Assembly: GCF_016597785.1 (NCBI RefSeq)
Contig: NZ_JAENJG010000001.1
Span: 1,674,001 to 1,738,000 of the forward strand
Source of the DNA: Leucobacter sp. L43
GTDB lineage: Bacteria; Actinomycetota; Actinomycetes; Actinomycetales; Microbacteriaceae
Length of the DNA: 64,000 nucleotides
Direction: 5' to 3'
A program made the translations under genes and the position numbers. Below, one piece after another: positions 1-8,305 of the stretch. Every line of letters begins with the position of its first letter. Position 1 is the stretch's first letter. The notes under the pieces are model-generated. The model made no database searches. It was given only the letters and a program-made list of their open reading frames with translations, and was not told the DNA's origin.

Positions 1-1131
1 CAGGTCGAGCGGCAGTGCTGCGGGTCGGAGGCGCACTCCGTCGATGCCTGCGGCGCGCCATCGGGCGATGGTCTCGGCGATGTGCGTCGGGGGGCCGCTC
101 TCGATGCGCGCGTCGCTCCTGAACGGGGCTCCGGCGAGATCGTCGAGACGTGCGATGCGATGCGCGCCCGGTTCAGCAGGGGTGTCGAGCGCCACGACGA
201 GGTCTGCGACGACGCGCAGCGGCGGCAACCCGAGCGTCGCACGATCGACCGCCGCTTCGGCCGCGCGCACCTCGGCGACGATCTCGGCGACGTCCGTGCC
301 GGACGATGCGCCCGCCGGGCGTGCGTCGTGCTCGGGTGTGACGAATACGACATCGGCCGCCCGCGCTGCGAGCTCGTACACCGGCGTGGCGTGCGCCAGC
401 AGCGTGACCACGATCTGACCCTGCGGCGAGCGCGGCACGATCGAAGGGCCGACGACCGAGAACTCCTCGCCGACGAAGTTGATGCGGTGCACGCGGTCGC
501 GGTCCAGGTACCGGCCCGTCGATGCGTCGCGGATGACCGCGTCGGCCTCCCAGCTGTCCCAGAGCCGCCGCGCGACCTCCGCGGCATCGGCCGCACCGGA
601 CACGAGCTCTGCCAGCCCGGCGTCCCGCTCTCCGGCGAGGATCGCTGCGGTGTCGACGCGGGGCGCTGGCCTGCGTCCGAAGGCTGCAGCCGATTCCGGG
701 TCGGCTGAGATGCGCAGTTGCCACCCGGCGCGGCCCGCCGAGATGTGGTCGAGCGTTTGCAGCGCAGTCGCAACGTGGAACGGTTCGGTGTGCGTCGTGG
801 TCACCGTCGGGATGAGCCCGATCCGGTGCGTGCGCGGTGCGATCCAGCTCGCCGTGAGCAGCGCGTCGAGACGCCCCTGGACGACGGTGGGATCGACGTG
901 CGCCGGGGATCCGGTCGCCGGCTGCACCCGCAGCTCGTCTGCGAACGTGACGTAGTCGGCTCCGGCGGCTTCGGCGATGCCGACCAGCTGCTCCCAGTAG
1001 GCGGCGGAGAAGAGCTCGTCGGGTCGCGCGCTGCCGTCGCGCCAGGCGGCGGGGTGCCAACCGGCGCCGTCGAGCGCGATGCCGACGGTGAAGGGTGCCC
1101 CAGTTTGATTGGGTTCGGTTATGGAAGACAT
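1..1131 (-). CDS. LLM-class flavin-dependent monooxygenase (partial, C-terminus beyond left edge)
   Basis: Luciferase-like FMN-dependent monooxygenase of the NtaA/SnaA/DszA type. These enzymes use FMNH2 from a partner reductase to oxidise small sulfur or nitrogen compounds; the substrate here cannot be told. The visible 377 codons read without a stop to the window edge, so the 3' end is missing. The family signature lies at residues 115-137 (TEPFHVA, then TLDHISAGRAGW). An in-frame TAA lies just upstream of the ATG, which fixes this start as the first possible one, although the ribosome site is weak. The gene is divergent from an FMN reductase and a flavin reductase, which fits a two-component system. 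Family is secure, substrate unknown. Confidence 0.85.
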   Translation of the reverse strand, partial: MSSITEPNQTGAPFTVGIALDGAGWHPAAWRDGSARPDELFSAAYWEQLVGIAEAAGADYVTFADELRVQPATGSPAHVDPTVVQGRLDALLTASWIAPRTHRIGLIPTVTTTHTEPFHVATALQTLDHISAGRAGWQLRISADPESAAAFGRRPAPRVDTAAILAGERDAGLAELVSGAADAAEVARRLWDSWEADAVIRDASTGRYLDRDRVHRINFVGEEFSVVGPSIVPRSPQGQIVVTLLAHATPVYELAARAADVVFVTPEHDARPAGASSGTDVAEIVAEVRAAEAAVDRATLGLPPLRVVADLVVALDTPAEPGAHRIARLDDLAGAPFRSDARIESGPPTHIAETIARWRAAGIDGVRLRPAALPLDL

Positions 1132-1254
1132 GCGGTGAACTTATGGCGCGAAATCGCGATCGGGGAAGGAACATGACGAACGATGACCATTACGCACTGT
1201 TGCGCTGCACTCGCCGAGCGACGTGAAGACCGACCTACACTGAGCAGCAGCTCC

Positions 1255-1269
1255 CGGGATGAGATCCCG
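1255..1269. other. Small perfect hairpin in the divergent gap
   Basis: CGGGAT-GAG-ATCCCG forms a 6-bp perfect stem in the 283-bp gap between the monooxygenase and the FMN reductase. A TACACT hexamer at 1236-1241 could be a -10 box for the rightward genes, but no good -35 sits at the right distance. No known riboswitch pattern was recognised here. The role is unknown. Confidence 0.25.
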
Positions 1270-1414
1270 AGGCGACTCCGCGACATCTCACCGTGGATCA
1301 CGACCGCCCGCCCATAGCAGCGGTGGTGCCGCGCGGCCCCCGCCCGCCCCCGCCGCGCAGCCGCGCCCTCGGCACAGGCCGTTCGCGTGCCGCTGCCCTC
1401 CCGAAGGGAACGAT

Positions 1415-1936
1415 GTGTCCACCCTCTCCGTCATCGTCGGCAACCCGAAGCCGCACTCGCGCACCCGGCAACTCGCCGAAGCCCTCGCATCACGCATCGC
1501 CGCCCGCACCGGCGCCGACACCCTGCCCACCGTCGATCTGATCGATCACGCGACCGACCTCTTCGCCTGGCCCGCAGCGCGCGTCGACGCCATCAGCGCC
1601 CAGCTGCGCGCCTCCGACTACGCGATCATCGCCACACCGACCTACAAGGCCAGCTACACGGGGCTCCTGAAGGCATTCCTCGACCGCTACCCGGCGAACG
1701 CGCTCCGGGGCGTCACGGCCGTCCCGGTCTTCACCACCGCCTCCGATGAGCACGCGCTCGCCGTCGAATTCACGCTCCGCCCCCTGCTGGTGGAGCTCGG
1801 AGCGAGTGTGCCGACGCGCGGGCTCGCGTTCCCGACGCCGCACTTCGATCGCCGCGACGTGATTCTCGACGCCTGGCTGGAGTCGGACGGCCGGTGGCTG
1901 CCTTCCGCACCGGCACGATCGGAGGTCGACGCATGA
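1415..1936 (+). CDS. NAD(P)H-dependent FMN reductase, SsuE/MsuE type
   Basis: A 173-residue flavodoxin-fold reductase that would supply reduced FMN to a partner monooxygenase. The phosphate-binding segment GNPKPHSRT lies at residues 9-17. The ATPTYKASYTG motif at 73-83 is typical of SsuE-like enzymes. GTG is chosen as start because AAGGGA sits just upstream at good spacing; longer in-frame extensions are Pro/Arg-rich and not conserved-looking. It overlaps the next flavin reductase by ATGA, so the two are co-translated. The divergent LLM monooxygenase is the likely recipient of its flavin (inference from context). Confidence 0.88.
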   Translation: MSTLSVIVGNPKPHSRTRQLAEALASRIAARTGADTLPTVDLIDHATDLFAWPAARVDAISAQLRASDYAIIATPTYKASYTGLLKAFLDRYPANALRGVTAVPVFTTASDEHALAVEFTLRPLLVELGASVPTRGLAFPTPHFDRRDVILDAWLESDGRWLPSAPARSEVDA

Positions 1937-2484
1937 GCTCTGCGACCACTTCCGCGCTCATCCCCGCCGCGCCCGCCTCCGCCTCACCTCCCCCCGCCGC
2001 ACCATTCGGCCAGCGTGAGTTCCGCGATGCCATGGGCGCCTTCGCCTCCGGCATCACCGTCATCACGACCCAGAGCGCCGAGGGCCCGGTCGGCTTCACG
2101 TGCCAATCATTCACCAGCGTGTCCATCGACCCGCCGCTCATCTCCTTCTCCATCGCGCGAACCTCGAGGAGCCTCACTGCTGTGCGCGCGCACGGCAGTC
2201 TCGTCGTGAACGTCCTGGGCGCGCAGCAACGGGACTTGAGCGGGCAGTTCGCGCGCTCGGGGACCGACAAATGGGCGGGCGTCGAGTGGGCCCCGTCTGA
2301 GATCAATGGCGCGCCGGTGCTCGCGGGCGCACTCGGCTGGGTCGCGGGAGCGGTCGAGCAGGAGATCGAAGCCGGTGATCACCTGATCTTCCTCGTCGCC
2401 GTCTCCGGGATCTCGACCGGGGTCGAGAGCGACCCTCTGCTCTTCTACCGGGGCGCCTACCACGAGCTCGCCCGACAGGCCTGA
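1933..2484 (+). CDS. Flavin reductase domain protein (HpaC-like)
   Basis: A 183-residue flavin reductase with the split-barrel FMN-binding fold. The N-terminal 25 residues are Ala/Pro-rich and probably disordered. The core begins at REFRDAMGAFASGITVITT, followed by GFTCQSFTSVS and DPPLISFSI, all typical of the family. GDHLIF near the C-terminus is the conserved His region. It starts on an ATGA overlap with the SsuE-like reductase. Having two different flavin reductases beside one LLM oxygenase is unusual: either they serve two oxygenases, one of them off the left edge, or they are partly redundant. Confidence 0.88.
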   Translation: MSSATTSALIPAAPASASPPPAAPFGQREFRDAMGAFASGITVITTQSAEGPVGFTCQSFTSVSIDPPLISFSIARTSRSLTAVRAHGSLVVNVLGAQQRDLSGQFARSGTDKWAGVEWAPSEINGAPVLAGALGWVAGAVEQEIEAGDHLIFLVAVSGISTGVESDPLLFYRGAYHELARQA

Positions 2485-2502
2485 GGCGTCGGGGTTAGCG
2501 CC

Positions 2503-2937
2503 TCAGCTTCTGGTCAGGGTGCCGATCTCAGCGCCCGGATCGTCGAACACCGTCAGCGTGTTCCCGCTCACCGAAGCCGTGTCGAGACGGTCGAGCCACG
2601 ACGTGAAACCGCTGCATGCCATCTGGGTGATCGCGACGTCGTCGAACTCGATCTCCGCATCGTCGGCCTCCCACCGGCCGGCGAGACGATTGCAGCCGTC
2701 GGTGCCCGAGAAGGTGCCGTCGTCGACGAACGTCAGCTCCGGAGCGGCATCTCCCTCGGCCTGCCCCGCCCACGTTCCGAGCACTTCGGAGGCGAGGGCG
2801 GAATCAGCTGCATCGTCGCGGGCATCGGGAGCATCGGGGGCGTTCAGGCTCGGCACGCATGCGGTGAGGAGGACCAGCAGCACCCCTGCCACCGCGGTTC
2901 CGCCTGCGCACCGGGCGGCACGTCTTCGCATCGACAC
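2503..2937 (-). CDS. META/HslJ-like domain lipoprotein
   Basis: A 144-residue secreted lipoprotein. It has an N-terminal Arg cluster, a hydrophobic stretch and an LTAC lipobox, then an Ala/Asp-rich linker. The C-terminal ~85 residues resemble a META/HslJ domain: a GTW opening, LTFVDDGTFSGTDGCN with the conserved GCN turn, and ITQMACSG. It would be anchored on the outer face of the membrane. GTG at 2937 is preferred because GAGGGGAG lies 5 nt upstream; ATG at 2931 is an alternative. The molecular role of META-domain lipoproteins is poorly known. Confidence 0.75.
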   Translation of the reverse strand: MSMRRRAARCAGGTAVAGVLLVLLTACVPSLNAPDAPDARDDAADSALASEVLGTWAGQAEGDAAPELTFVDDGTFSGTDGCNRLAGRWEADDAEIEFDDVAITQMACSGFTSWLDRLDTASVSGNTLTVFDDPGAEIGTLTRS

Positions 2938-3076
2938 GGCGACTCCCCTCACCCGGCATCCCGGCACTCCACTGCGAGCGCCTCGATGGGCTCCAGCGTA
3001 CGTCGCGGTCCCGACTCGCTCAAGGCCGGCGAACGGGGCCTCGCGGCTCGCCGCGGGGCCTCGGGCAGCGCACCGG

Positions 3077-3688
3077 TCAGCGCGACGCCCCGACGCGCGC
3101 GGCGATTCCCGCGAGCAGCAGATCGAGCCCGCGGTCGAACAGTCGTCGATTGCGTTCGGCACCCGCTGGGTGATTCGCGAGCAACCCGCTGAGCACCTCA
3201 CCGGCGCTCGCGGCATCGAGGATCGAATCGGGGGAGAGCGTGTCGAGCGCCGCTCCGAAGGTGAAGGCGTCGATCACCTCGATCGTGGTGAGCAGCTCGC
3301 TCGCCGGGAGGCCCGCTTCGGCGAGCGCGTCGGCGAGCGCGTTGTAGAAGCGCATCACATCCGGCTCGTCGATGACGGAGGTGACCATGTACTGGAGCAC
3401 CCGCGGATGATCGGCGTACATGCGCCAGGTGCGCTCTACCTCGAGGCGAATGCGCTGCTCCCAACCAGACCCCGCAGGCACGTCCACGAGGTACCGGGGC
3501 ACGAGCACTTCGCGCATCGCCCTGATCACGCCGTCGCGTCCGTCGACGTGGTGATACAGCGACGACACGCTCACCCCGAGCCTCTTCGCGAGCGGCACCA
3601 GCTGGAGTTCGCGACCGGATTCGGCGAGCTCGATCGCTGCGCGCCCGATGATCTCCCGGCTGAGTCGTGCGGTCTTCGGTCGCGCCAC
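3077..3688 (-). CDS. TetR/AcrR-family transcriptional regulator
   Basis: A 203-residue TetR-type repressor. The DNA-binding helix-turn-helix is at about residues 10-58 (LVPLAKRLGVSVSSLYHHV). The rest is a helical ligand-binding domain of the kind found in TetR proteins near efflux pumps. The GTG start follows a GGGAGAGGGA ribosome site. It is divergent from an MFS transporter, and a near-palindromic site lies in the gap. It probably represses that transporter and responds to its substrate (inference). Confidence 0.88.
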   Translation of the reverse strand: MARPKTARLSREIIGRAAIELAESGRELQLVPLAKRLGVSVSSLYHHVDGRDGVIRAMREVLVPRYLVDVPAGSGWEQRIRLEVERTWRMYADHPRVLQYMVTSVIDEPDVMRFYNALADALAEAGLPASELLTTIEVIDAFTFGAALDTLSPDSILDAASAGEVLSGLLANHPAGAERNRRLFDRGLDLLLAGIAARVGASR

Positions 3689-3771
3689 GTCTCCCTCTCC
3701 CGTCGCCGCGCAATGCCGGTGCACTGCAGGTCCGTATTGACAGATCCTCCCACACGGGGAGAACATGGTTG

Positions 3772-3799
3772 CGGTTAAACCGAAACCAATTCGGTTAAC
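3772..3799. promoter_or_regulatory. Putative TetR operator between regulator and MFS gene
   Basis: CGGTTAAACCG at 3772-3782 and TTCGGTTAAC at 3790-3799 are GGTTNAACC-like blocks. They form an imperfect inverted repeat (GTTAAACCGAA against TTCGGTTAAC). The pair lies between the divergent starts at 3688 and 3838, where a local TetR repressor would bind. A TTGACA hexamer is at 3737-3742. Binding is inferred. Confidence 0.5.
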
Positions 3800-3837
3800 G
3801 CATCCACCCGGCGACGCAGCCGGAGAAACGAGTTCCC

Positions 3838-5055
3838 GTGTCACGCACGCAGATCGACGCCGATCCCCGGCTCCCGCTGACCCTCCGCAACGGCAGCGCG
3901 ACCTTCCTCATCGCACTCGCCAGCCTGATGATGGCGAACCTCGCACCGTTCATCATCACCGCGCTCGGCAGCCTCGGCTTCGACCCCGTCGCCTCCGGCA
4001 ACATCCTCACCTGGGCGCTGCTCGCCTCCGCCGTCGTCGGCCTCGGCACCGGCCGCATCGCCTCCGGCCGACTCCGCCGCCCGCTCGCCATCACCGGGCT
4101 CATCGTCGCCGTGGTCGCCTTCGGCGCCGCCGCGCTCGTGCCGACATCGACGGTCATCGTCACCGGCCTCATCGTCGGCGGCGCAGGCGTCGGCGCGGCG
4201 ATCTCGACATCGGGCGCCGCCATCGCAGCGCTGCGCAACCCGAATCGCATCTCCGCGACGAGCGGTCTCGTCAACCGAGCACTCATCACCGTGATCCTCG
4301 CGGTGATTCCCCTGATCGGCATCACCCAGGGCAGCGTGTTCGGCACGCTCGCACTGATCTCCCTCGTCGGGCTCGCACTCGCGGTGTGGCTGCCGAACGC
4401 GCCCGAGCACGCGGCGCCCGTCGACGTGACGCAGAGCCTGCAGATCGCCGAGCCCCGACGCATCACGCTCGCGGGCGTCGCGATCCTCTTCCTCTTCCCG
4501 ATCTGGGGCACGAGCGAAGACGCGATCTGGACGATGGCCCCGGTACTCGGCGACGCGCTCGCCATCGGCGAGCAGTCGCTCGGTTTCACGCTGAGCCTCT
4601 CCGCCGCAGGCGGGATCCTCGGCATGCTGATCGCCGCGGTGATCGGCAACCGCTTCGGACGCGCCTGGCCCCTGACCATCGCGCTCGCGATCGGCGGGGT
4701 GCTCAAGATCTGGACCGGTCTCACGGCCGACCCCACCACCTTCGCCGTGCTGATCATCGCGGTGAGCTCGATCTACGCCTTCGCCTTCGCCCTGTTCATC
4801 GCCACGGCAGCCGGCCTCGATGCCCGCGGCCGCTGGTCGGGGCCACTGCTCGGGGCCTACCTCGTCGGCTCCAGCTTCGCACCGCTCATCGGCGGCGTGC
4901 TCATCGAAGGTCTCGGCATCGGCCCGTTCACGCTCATCACCGGTATCGTCAGCTTCGTGGTGATCCTTCCGATGGTGTTCGTCGCTCGCGTATCGACCGG
5001 AGCCGAGCGCGCGCTCGCCCGCTCGGCGGCGCGGGCCGCCGAGCCCGTCCACTGA
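3838..5055 (+). CDS. MFS transporter
   Basis: A 405-residue major facilitator with about 12 hydrophobic segments, beginning within residues 20-50 (FLIALASLMMANLAPFIITAL). The length is normal for a 12-helix member. The GTG start has a GGAG about 12 nt upstream. The gene is divergent from the TetR regulator and followed by an amidohydrolase, so it may move that enzyme's substrate or act as an efflux pump. The substrate cannot be read from the sequence. Confidence 0.85.
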   Translation: MSRTQIDADPRLPLTLRNGSATFLIALASLMMANLAPFIITALGSLGFDPVASGNILTWALLASAVVGLGTGRIASGRLRRPLAITGLIVAVVAFGAAALVPTSTVIVTGLIVGGAGVGAAISTSGAAIAALRNPNRISATSGLVNRALITVILAVIPLIGITQGSVFGTLALISLVGLALAVWLPNAPEHAAPVDVTQSLQIAEPRRITLAGVAILFLFPIWGTSEDAIWTMAPVLGDALAIGEQSLGFTLSLSAAGGILGMLIAAVIGNRFGRAWPLTIALAIGGVLKIWTGLTADPTTFAVLIIAVSSIYAFAFALFIATAAGLDARGRWSGPLLGAYLVGSSFAPLIGGVLIEGLGIGPFTLITGIVSFVVILPMVFVARVSTGAERALARSAARAAEPVH

Positions 5056-5094
5056 ACACCCAGCCCCAGCCGCCGAGCACCCAGGACTCGGCAC

Positions 5095-5130
5095 CCAGCA
5101 CCAGCACCAGCACCAGCACCAGCACCAGCA
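5095..5130. repeat. Six tandem CCAGCA hexanucleotides
   Basis: Six perfect copies of CCAGCA (36 bp) lie in the 92-bp gap between the MFS gene and the amidohydrolase, ending 17 bp before the amidohydrolase ATG. In the downstream frame they would read Ser-Thr repeats. The same hexamer, also in six copies and in another register, recurs before paaZ at 47493-47528. Confidence 0.95.
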
Positions 5131-5147
5131 CCGAAAGCGAGCCCCTC

Positions 5148-6788
5148 ATGTCGGCCCCCACCACCGTCTACCGCAACGCCGTCGTCTTCACCGGACCGGC
5201 AGACCGCGCCCCGCTGGAGAGCTTCGCGGTCGCCGGCAACCGCTTCCTCGCCGTCGGCGACCTCGATACGGTGCGCGCCGCAGCCGGCCCCGACGCCCGT
5301 GAGATCGACCTCGCGGGATCCTTCGTCACCCCCGGGATCACCGAGGGCCACGCGCACATGCTCATGCTGGGTGAAGCGCTCGGCAAGGTCCAATTGCGCG
5401 ACGCCGATTCCGTGGCCGAAGTGCAGCGCCGCTTGGCCGCCGCTCGCGAGGCGGACCCCGAAGCGGTCAAGCTCACCGGAGTGAGCTGGCGCTTCGACAT
5501 CTTCGCCGAGGGCGAGCGCCCCACCGCGGCGATGCTCGACGCCGTCGTAGCCGACGTGCCCGTCGTGCTCGACGCGAACGATTTGCACTCCGTCTGGGTG
5601 AACACGGCGGCACTCGACGCGATGGGCATCACCCGCGAGACGCCCGACCCGGTCGGCGGCGAGATCGTGCGCGATGCGGACGGCAACGCGACCGGCTTCC
5701 TGCTCGAGACCGCAGCGGTCAAGTACGCCTGGAGCTACCTGGAGACGATGTCGACCGATGCTGACCGCGACCGCTTCCTCGACAACGCGTTCACCGCATA
5801 TCTCGAGACCGGCGTCACCGGGGCGACGGAGATGTCGTTCGGCCACGCCGAACTCGCGACCTACGGCCGCCTCCTCGACCGCGACGGGCGGTTGCCCTTC
5901 CCCGTGAACGCGCACTGGCTGCTCACCGCATCGGGCGATCTCGACACCGACCTCGCCGAGATCGCAGAGGTCGCGCGGATCCGCGACGAGGTCGCAGAGA
6001 AGTACGGCGACCAGTGGCTGCGCATCGCGGGCGTGAAGTTCATTCTCGACGGCGTCATCGATGCCTGCACCGCCGCGATGCGGGCACCGTACGCGAACGG
6101 TGCGCTCCCCGGTCCGATCTGGGAGCGCGAATTCGCGCTGCCCGTCGCCGTCGCGGCAGACGCGGCCGGCCTGCAGTTCGCCCTCCACGCCATCGGCGAC
6201 GAGGCGAGCACCATCGCGCTCGACATGGTCGCCGAAGCCGAACGCGTCAACGGCCCTCGCGCAGACCGCCGCGCGCGGGTGGAGCATCTCGAATACGTCG
6301 CCGACGACACCATTGCACGCATGGCCGAACTGGGAGTCACCGCCTCGATGCAGCCCGTGCACTGCGATCCCGCCGTGCTCGACAACTGGCAGGCGGTGCT
6401 CGGAGACGAGCGCGCCGTCACCGGGTTCCCCTGGCACAAGTTCCGCGAAGCCGGCGTGCGACTCGCCCTCGGCACCGACGCGCCGACCGCTCCGCACGAG
6501 GCGGCCGACAATCTGTTCATCGCGCTCACCGCGCAGTCGGTGCTCGAGCGCGATCGCGCGCCCTACCAGCCCGAGCGCGTCTTCACCCCGCCGCAGGCCC
6601 TCGAGGCCTTCACCGTCGGAACCGCGTACGCGACCGGACGCGACGACGAGCTCGGCAGCATCGTCCCGGGCTACCGCGCCAACTTCGTCGTCTGGGCGGC
6701 CAATCCCCTGGTCGAGGCCCCCGAACTGCTGCTCGGAGCTTCGGCGGTGCTCACCGTCGTCGACGGCGAGGTGGCGACGGCCGGCTGA
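5148..6788 (+). CDS. Amidohydrolase family protein (YtcJ-like)
   Basis: A 546-residue metal-dependent hydrolase of the amidohydrolase-3 group. The metal-binding EGHAHML is at residues 67-72. FALHAIGDEAS supplies a further His and LGTDAPT the late Asp. The C-terminal region returns to the small beta domain (PGYRANFVVWAANPL). The length is normal for the group. The ATG is chosen because the family starts here; the frame stays open far upstream but that part is antisense-like. It lies downstream of the MFS transporter and upstream of an Lrp regulator. The exact amide or related substrate is unknown. Confidence 0.85.
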   Translation: MSAPTTVYRNAVVFTGPADRAPLESFAVAGNRFLAVGDLDTVRAAAGPDAREIDLAGSFVTPGITEGHAHMLMLGEALGKVQLRDADSVAEVQRRLAAAREADPEAVKLTGVSWRFDIFAEGERPTAAMLDAVVADVPVVLDANDLHSVWVNTAALDAMGITRETPDPVGGEIVRDADGNATGFLLETAAVKYAWSYLETMSTDADRDRFLDNAFTAYLETGVTGATEMSFGHAELATYGRLLDRDGRLPFPVNAHWLLTASGDLDTDLAEIAEVARIRDEVAEKYGDQWLRIAGVKFILDGVIDACTAAMRAPYANGALPGPIWEREFALPVAVAADAAGLQFALHAIGDEASTIALDMVAEAERVNGPRADRRARVEHLEYVADDTIARMAELGVTASMQPVHCDPAVLDNWQAVLGDERAVTGFPWHKFREAGVRLALGTDAPTAPHEAADNLFIALTAQSVLERDRAPYQPERVFTPPQALEAFTVGTAYATGRDDELGSIVPGYRANFVVWAANPLVEAPELLLGASAVLTVVDGEVATAG

Positions 6789-6838
6789 TCCTCGCATCAA
6801 TAGACTGGTCCCGTCGTCGATCAGCCGAGGAGGCCCCA

Positions 6839-7327
6839 ATGACGGAGCGCGAACACGCCGCAGCCCACCTCGATCTCGACGAGCTGGATCGCAAGCTCAT
6901 CGCCGCGCTCCAGGTCGACGGCCGTACGCCCTTCAGCAGTCTCGCCCAGGATCTCGGCGTCTCCGCGTCGTCCGTGCGCTACCGGGTGCAGCGCCTGCAG
7001 GACAGCGGGCTCTTCCAGATCGTCGGCATCGCCAATCCGCTGAACATCGGTTTCGACCGTCTCGCACTCATCGGCATCAAGTGCGAGGCGGGCACCGCGC
7101 CCGGGGTGTGCGAGGCGCTCGCAGCACTCCCCGAGACCAGCTACGTCGTGCTCACCAGCGGCGGTTTCGACGTGATGGTCGAGGTCGTGTGCCGCGACAT
7201 CGAGCACTACACCGACCTCATGTTCAGCACCCTGCAGCAGGTGCCCGGCGTCGTCTCGACCGAGTCCTTCTTCGTGCTGAAGGCGCACAAGCTCGCGTAC
7301 GGCTGGGGCGTCGGCGACGGCTCGTGA
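6839..7327 (+). CDS. Lrp/AsnC-family transcriptional regulator
   Basis: A 162-residue Lrp-type regulator. The winged HTH at about residues 14-62 (LDRKLIAALQVDGRTPFSSL, then SASSVRYRVQRL) is followed by a RAM effector domain at about 75-150. Its start has a strong GAGGAGG ribosome site 6 nt upstream. It follows the amidohydrolase in the same direction after 50 bp, so it may control that gene or the MFS transporter. Lrp proteins usually sense amino acids; the ligand here is unknown. Confidence 0.88.
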   Translation: MTEREHAAAHLDLDELDRKLIAALQVDGRTPFSSLAQDLGVSASSVRYRVQRLQDSGLFQIVGIANPLNIGFDRLALIGIKCEAGTAPGVCEALAALPETSYVVLTSGGFDVMVEVVCRDIEHYTDLMFSTLQQVPGVVSTESFFVLKAHKLAYGWGVGDGS

Positions 7328-7388
7328 CTCCGACGCGCGTTCAGCGCGCTCCCTGGCGCGGGCACCGACGAGACAGCAGAATGGGCAG

Positions 7389-8255
7389 ATGAGCATCACG
7401 GGAGAGCGCGTCGAGTTCGACTTCGTCGACGCACACGGTGTCGAGATCCGATGCTACGAGTGGCGCGCGGCCGAACCGGTCGGCGTCGTGCAGATCTCTC
7501 ACGGCATCGGGGAGCACGCGCTGCGCTATGAGGCGTTCGCGCGCTTCCTCGCCGACATCGGGTTCACCGTCGTCGCCGACGACCACCGCGGGCACGGCGA
7601 GACGGGACGCCGCCAGCACGAGGGCGATCTCTCCCGACTGGGCCGGCTCGGGGTCGGCGGGCTCCTCGCCGCAGAAGCAGCGGTGCGCCGACTGGCCGAG
7701 ATCGCCCGCGAGCGCCACCCCGGCCTGCCCCTCGTCGCCTTCGCGCACTCCTGGGGTTCGCTCATGGCCCAGCGCATCATGAACGAGCACCCGCGCACGT
7801 GGGACGCGGTGGTGCTCTCGGGCTCGGCGTTCCGCACCTTCCGCCACATGGAGAGCGGCAATCTCAACGCGAAGTGGGCCTCTCCCGAGGCCAACGGGTT
7901 CGAGTGGCTCAGCCGTGACGCCGCGGTCTCCGAGGCGTTCGCGAACGATCCCCTGTGCTTCGAAGCCGACATCCTGCGACTCTTCGGCGTCGCCGACGGC
8001 CTTCGCCTGTTCGGGAAGCCGGCATCCGGCCTCGCGCCTGACGTGCCGATCCTCATCGTCTCCGGATCGCACGATCCGTTGAGTCGCGGTGACGGCATCC
8101 GCCTGCTCGCCGATGCCTATCGGGCGAAGGGCGTGCGCGACGTGACCGTCAAGGTCTACGCCGACGCCCGGCACGAAATCTTGAACGAGACGAACCGCGA
8201 CGAGGTGTTCGCCGACATCGCGACCTGGATCCAGGAGCGCGTCGCGAGCGACTGA
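7389..8255 (+). CDS. Alpha/beta hydrolase (serine aminopeptidase S33 / monoacylglycerol-lipase-like)
   Basis: A 288-residue alpha/beta hydrolase. HGIGEH at residues 39-43 and the DDHRGHG segment at 64-70 are typical of lysophospholipase/monoglyceride-lipase-like proteins. The nucleophile Ser121 sits in AHSWG, so the first Gly of the usual G-x-S-x-G is Ala. Asp229 (GSHDP) and His262 (ARHE) complete the triad. No signal peptide is seen, so it is cytoplasmic. Neighbours give little clue to the substrate. Confidence 0.85.
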   Translation: MSITGERVEFDFVDAHGVEIRCYEWRAAEPVGVVQISHGIGEHALRYEAFARFLADIGFTVVADDHRGHGETGRRQHEGDLSRLGRLGVGGLLAAEAAVRRLAEIARERHPGLPLVAFAHSWGSLMAQRIMNEHPRTWDAVVLSGSAFRTFRHMESGNLNAKWASPEANGFEWLSRDAAVSEAFANDPLCFEADILRLFGVADGLRLFGKPASGLAPDVPILIVSGSHDPLSRGDGIRLLADAYRAKGVRDVTVKVYADARHEILNETNRDEVFADIATWIQERVASD

Positions 8256-8305
8256 TCGCCGAAGCCGCAGTGTCGCTGCGCTCCGCGCGGGCGTACTCTG
8301 AAGTC

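Noticed and set aside
173-1174. 333-residue Arg-rich minus-strand frame at the left edge
   Set aside because: Another frame of the same strand encodes the LLM monooxygenase with family motifs; this one is an Arg-rich shadow.
1132-1414. Riboswitch before the flavin reductase genes
   Set aside because: The gap has short hairpins but no match to FMN, SAM or other riboswitch cores that I could recognise.
5095-5130. Hexamer array considered as CRISPR-like or integrative repeat
   Set aside because: Six-base units without spacers are simple sequence repeats; no cas genes or direct repeats of CRISPR size exist.
3765-5147. In-frame upstream extension of the amidohydrolase
   Set aside because: It overlaps the MFS gene in another frame and is Arg/His-rich; the family starts at ATG 5148.
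4857-6839. 660-residue minus-strand open frame across the amidohydrolase
   Set aside because: It is the antisense shadow of the amidohydrolase: Gly/Val/Asp/His/Arg-rich with no domain, made possible by high GC at third codon positions.
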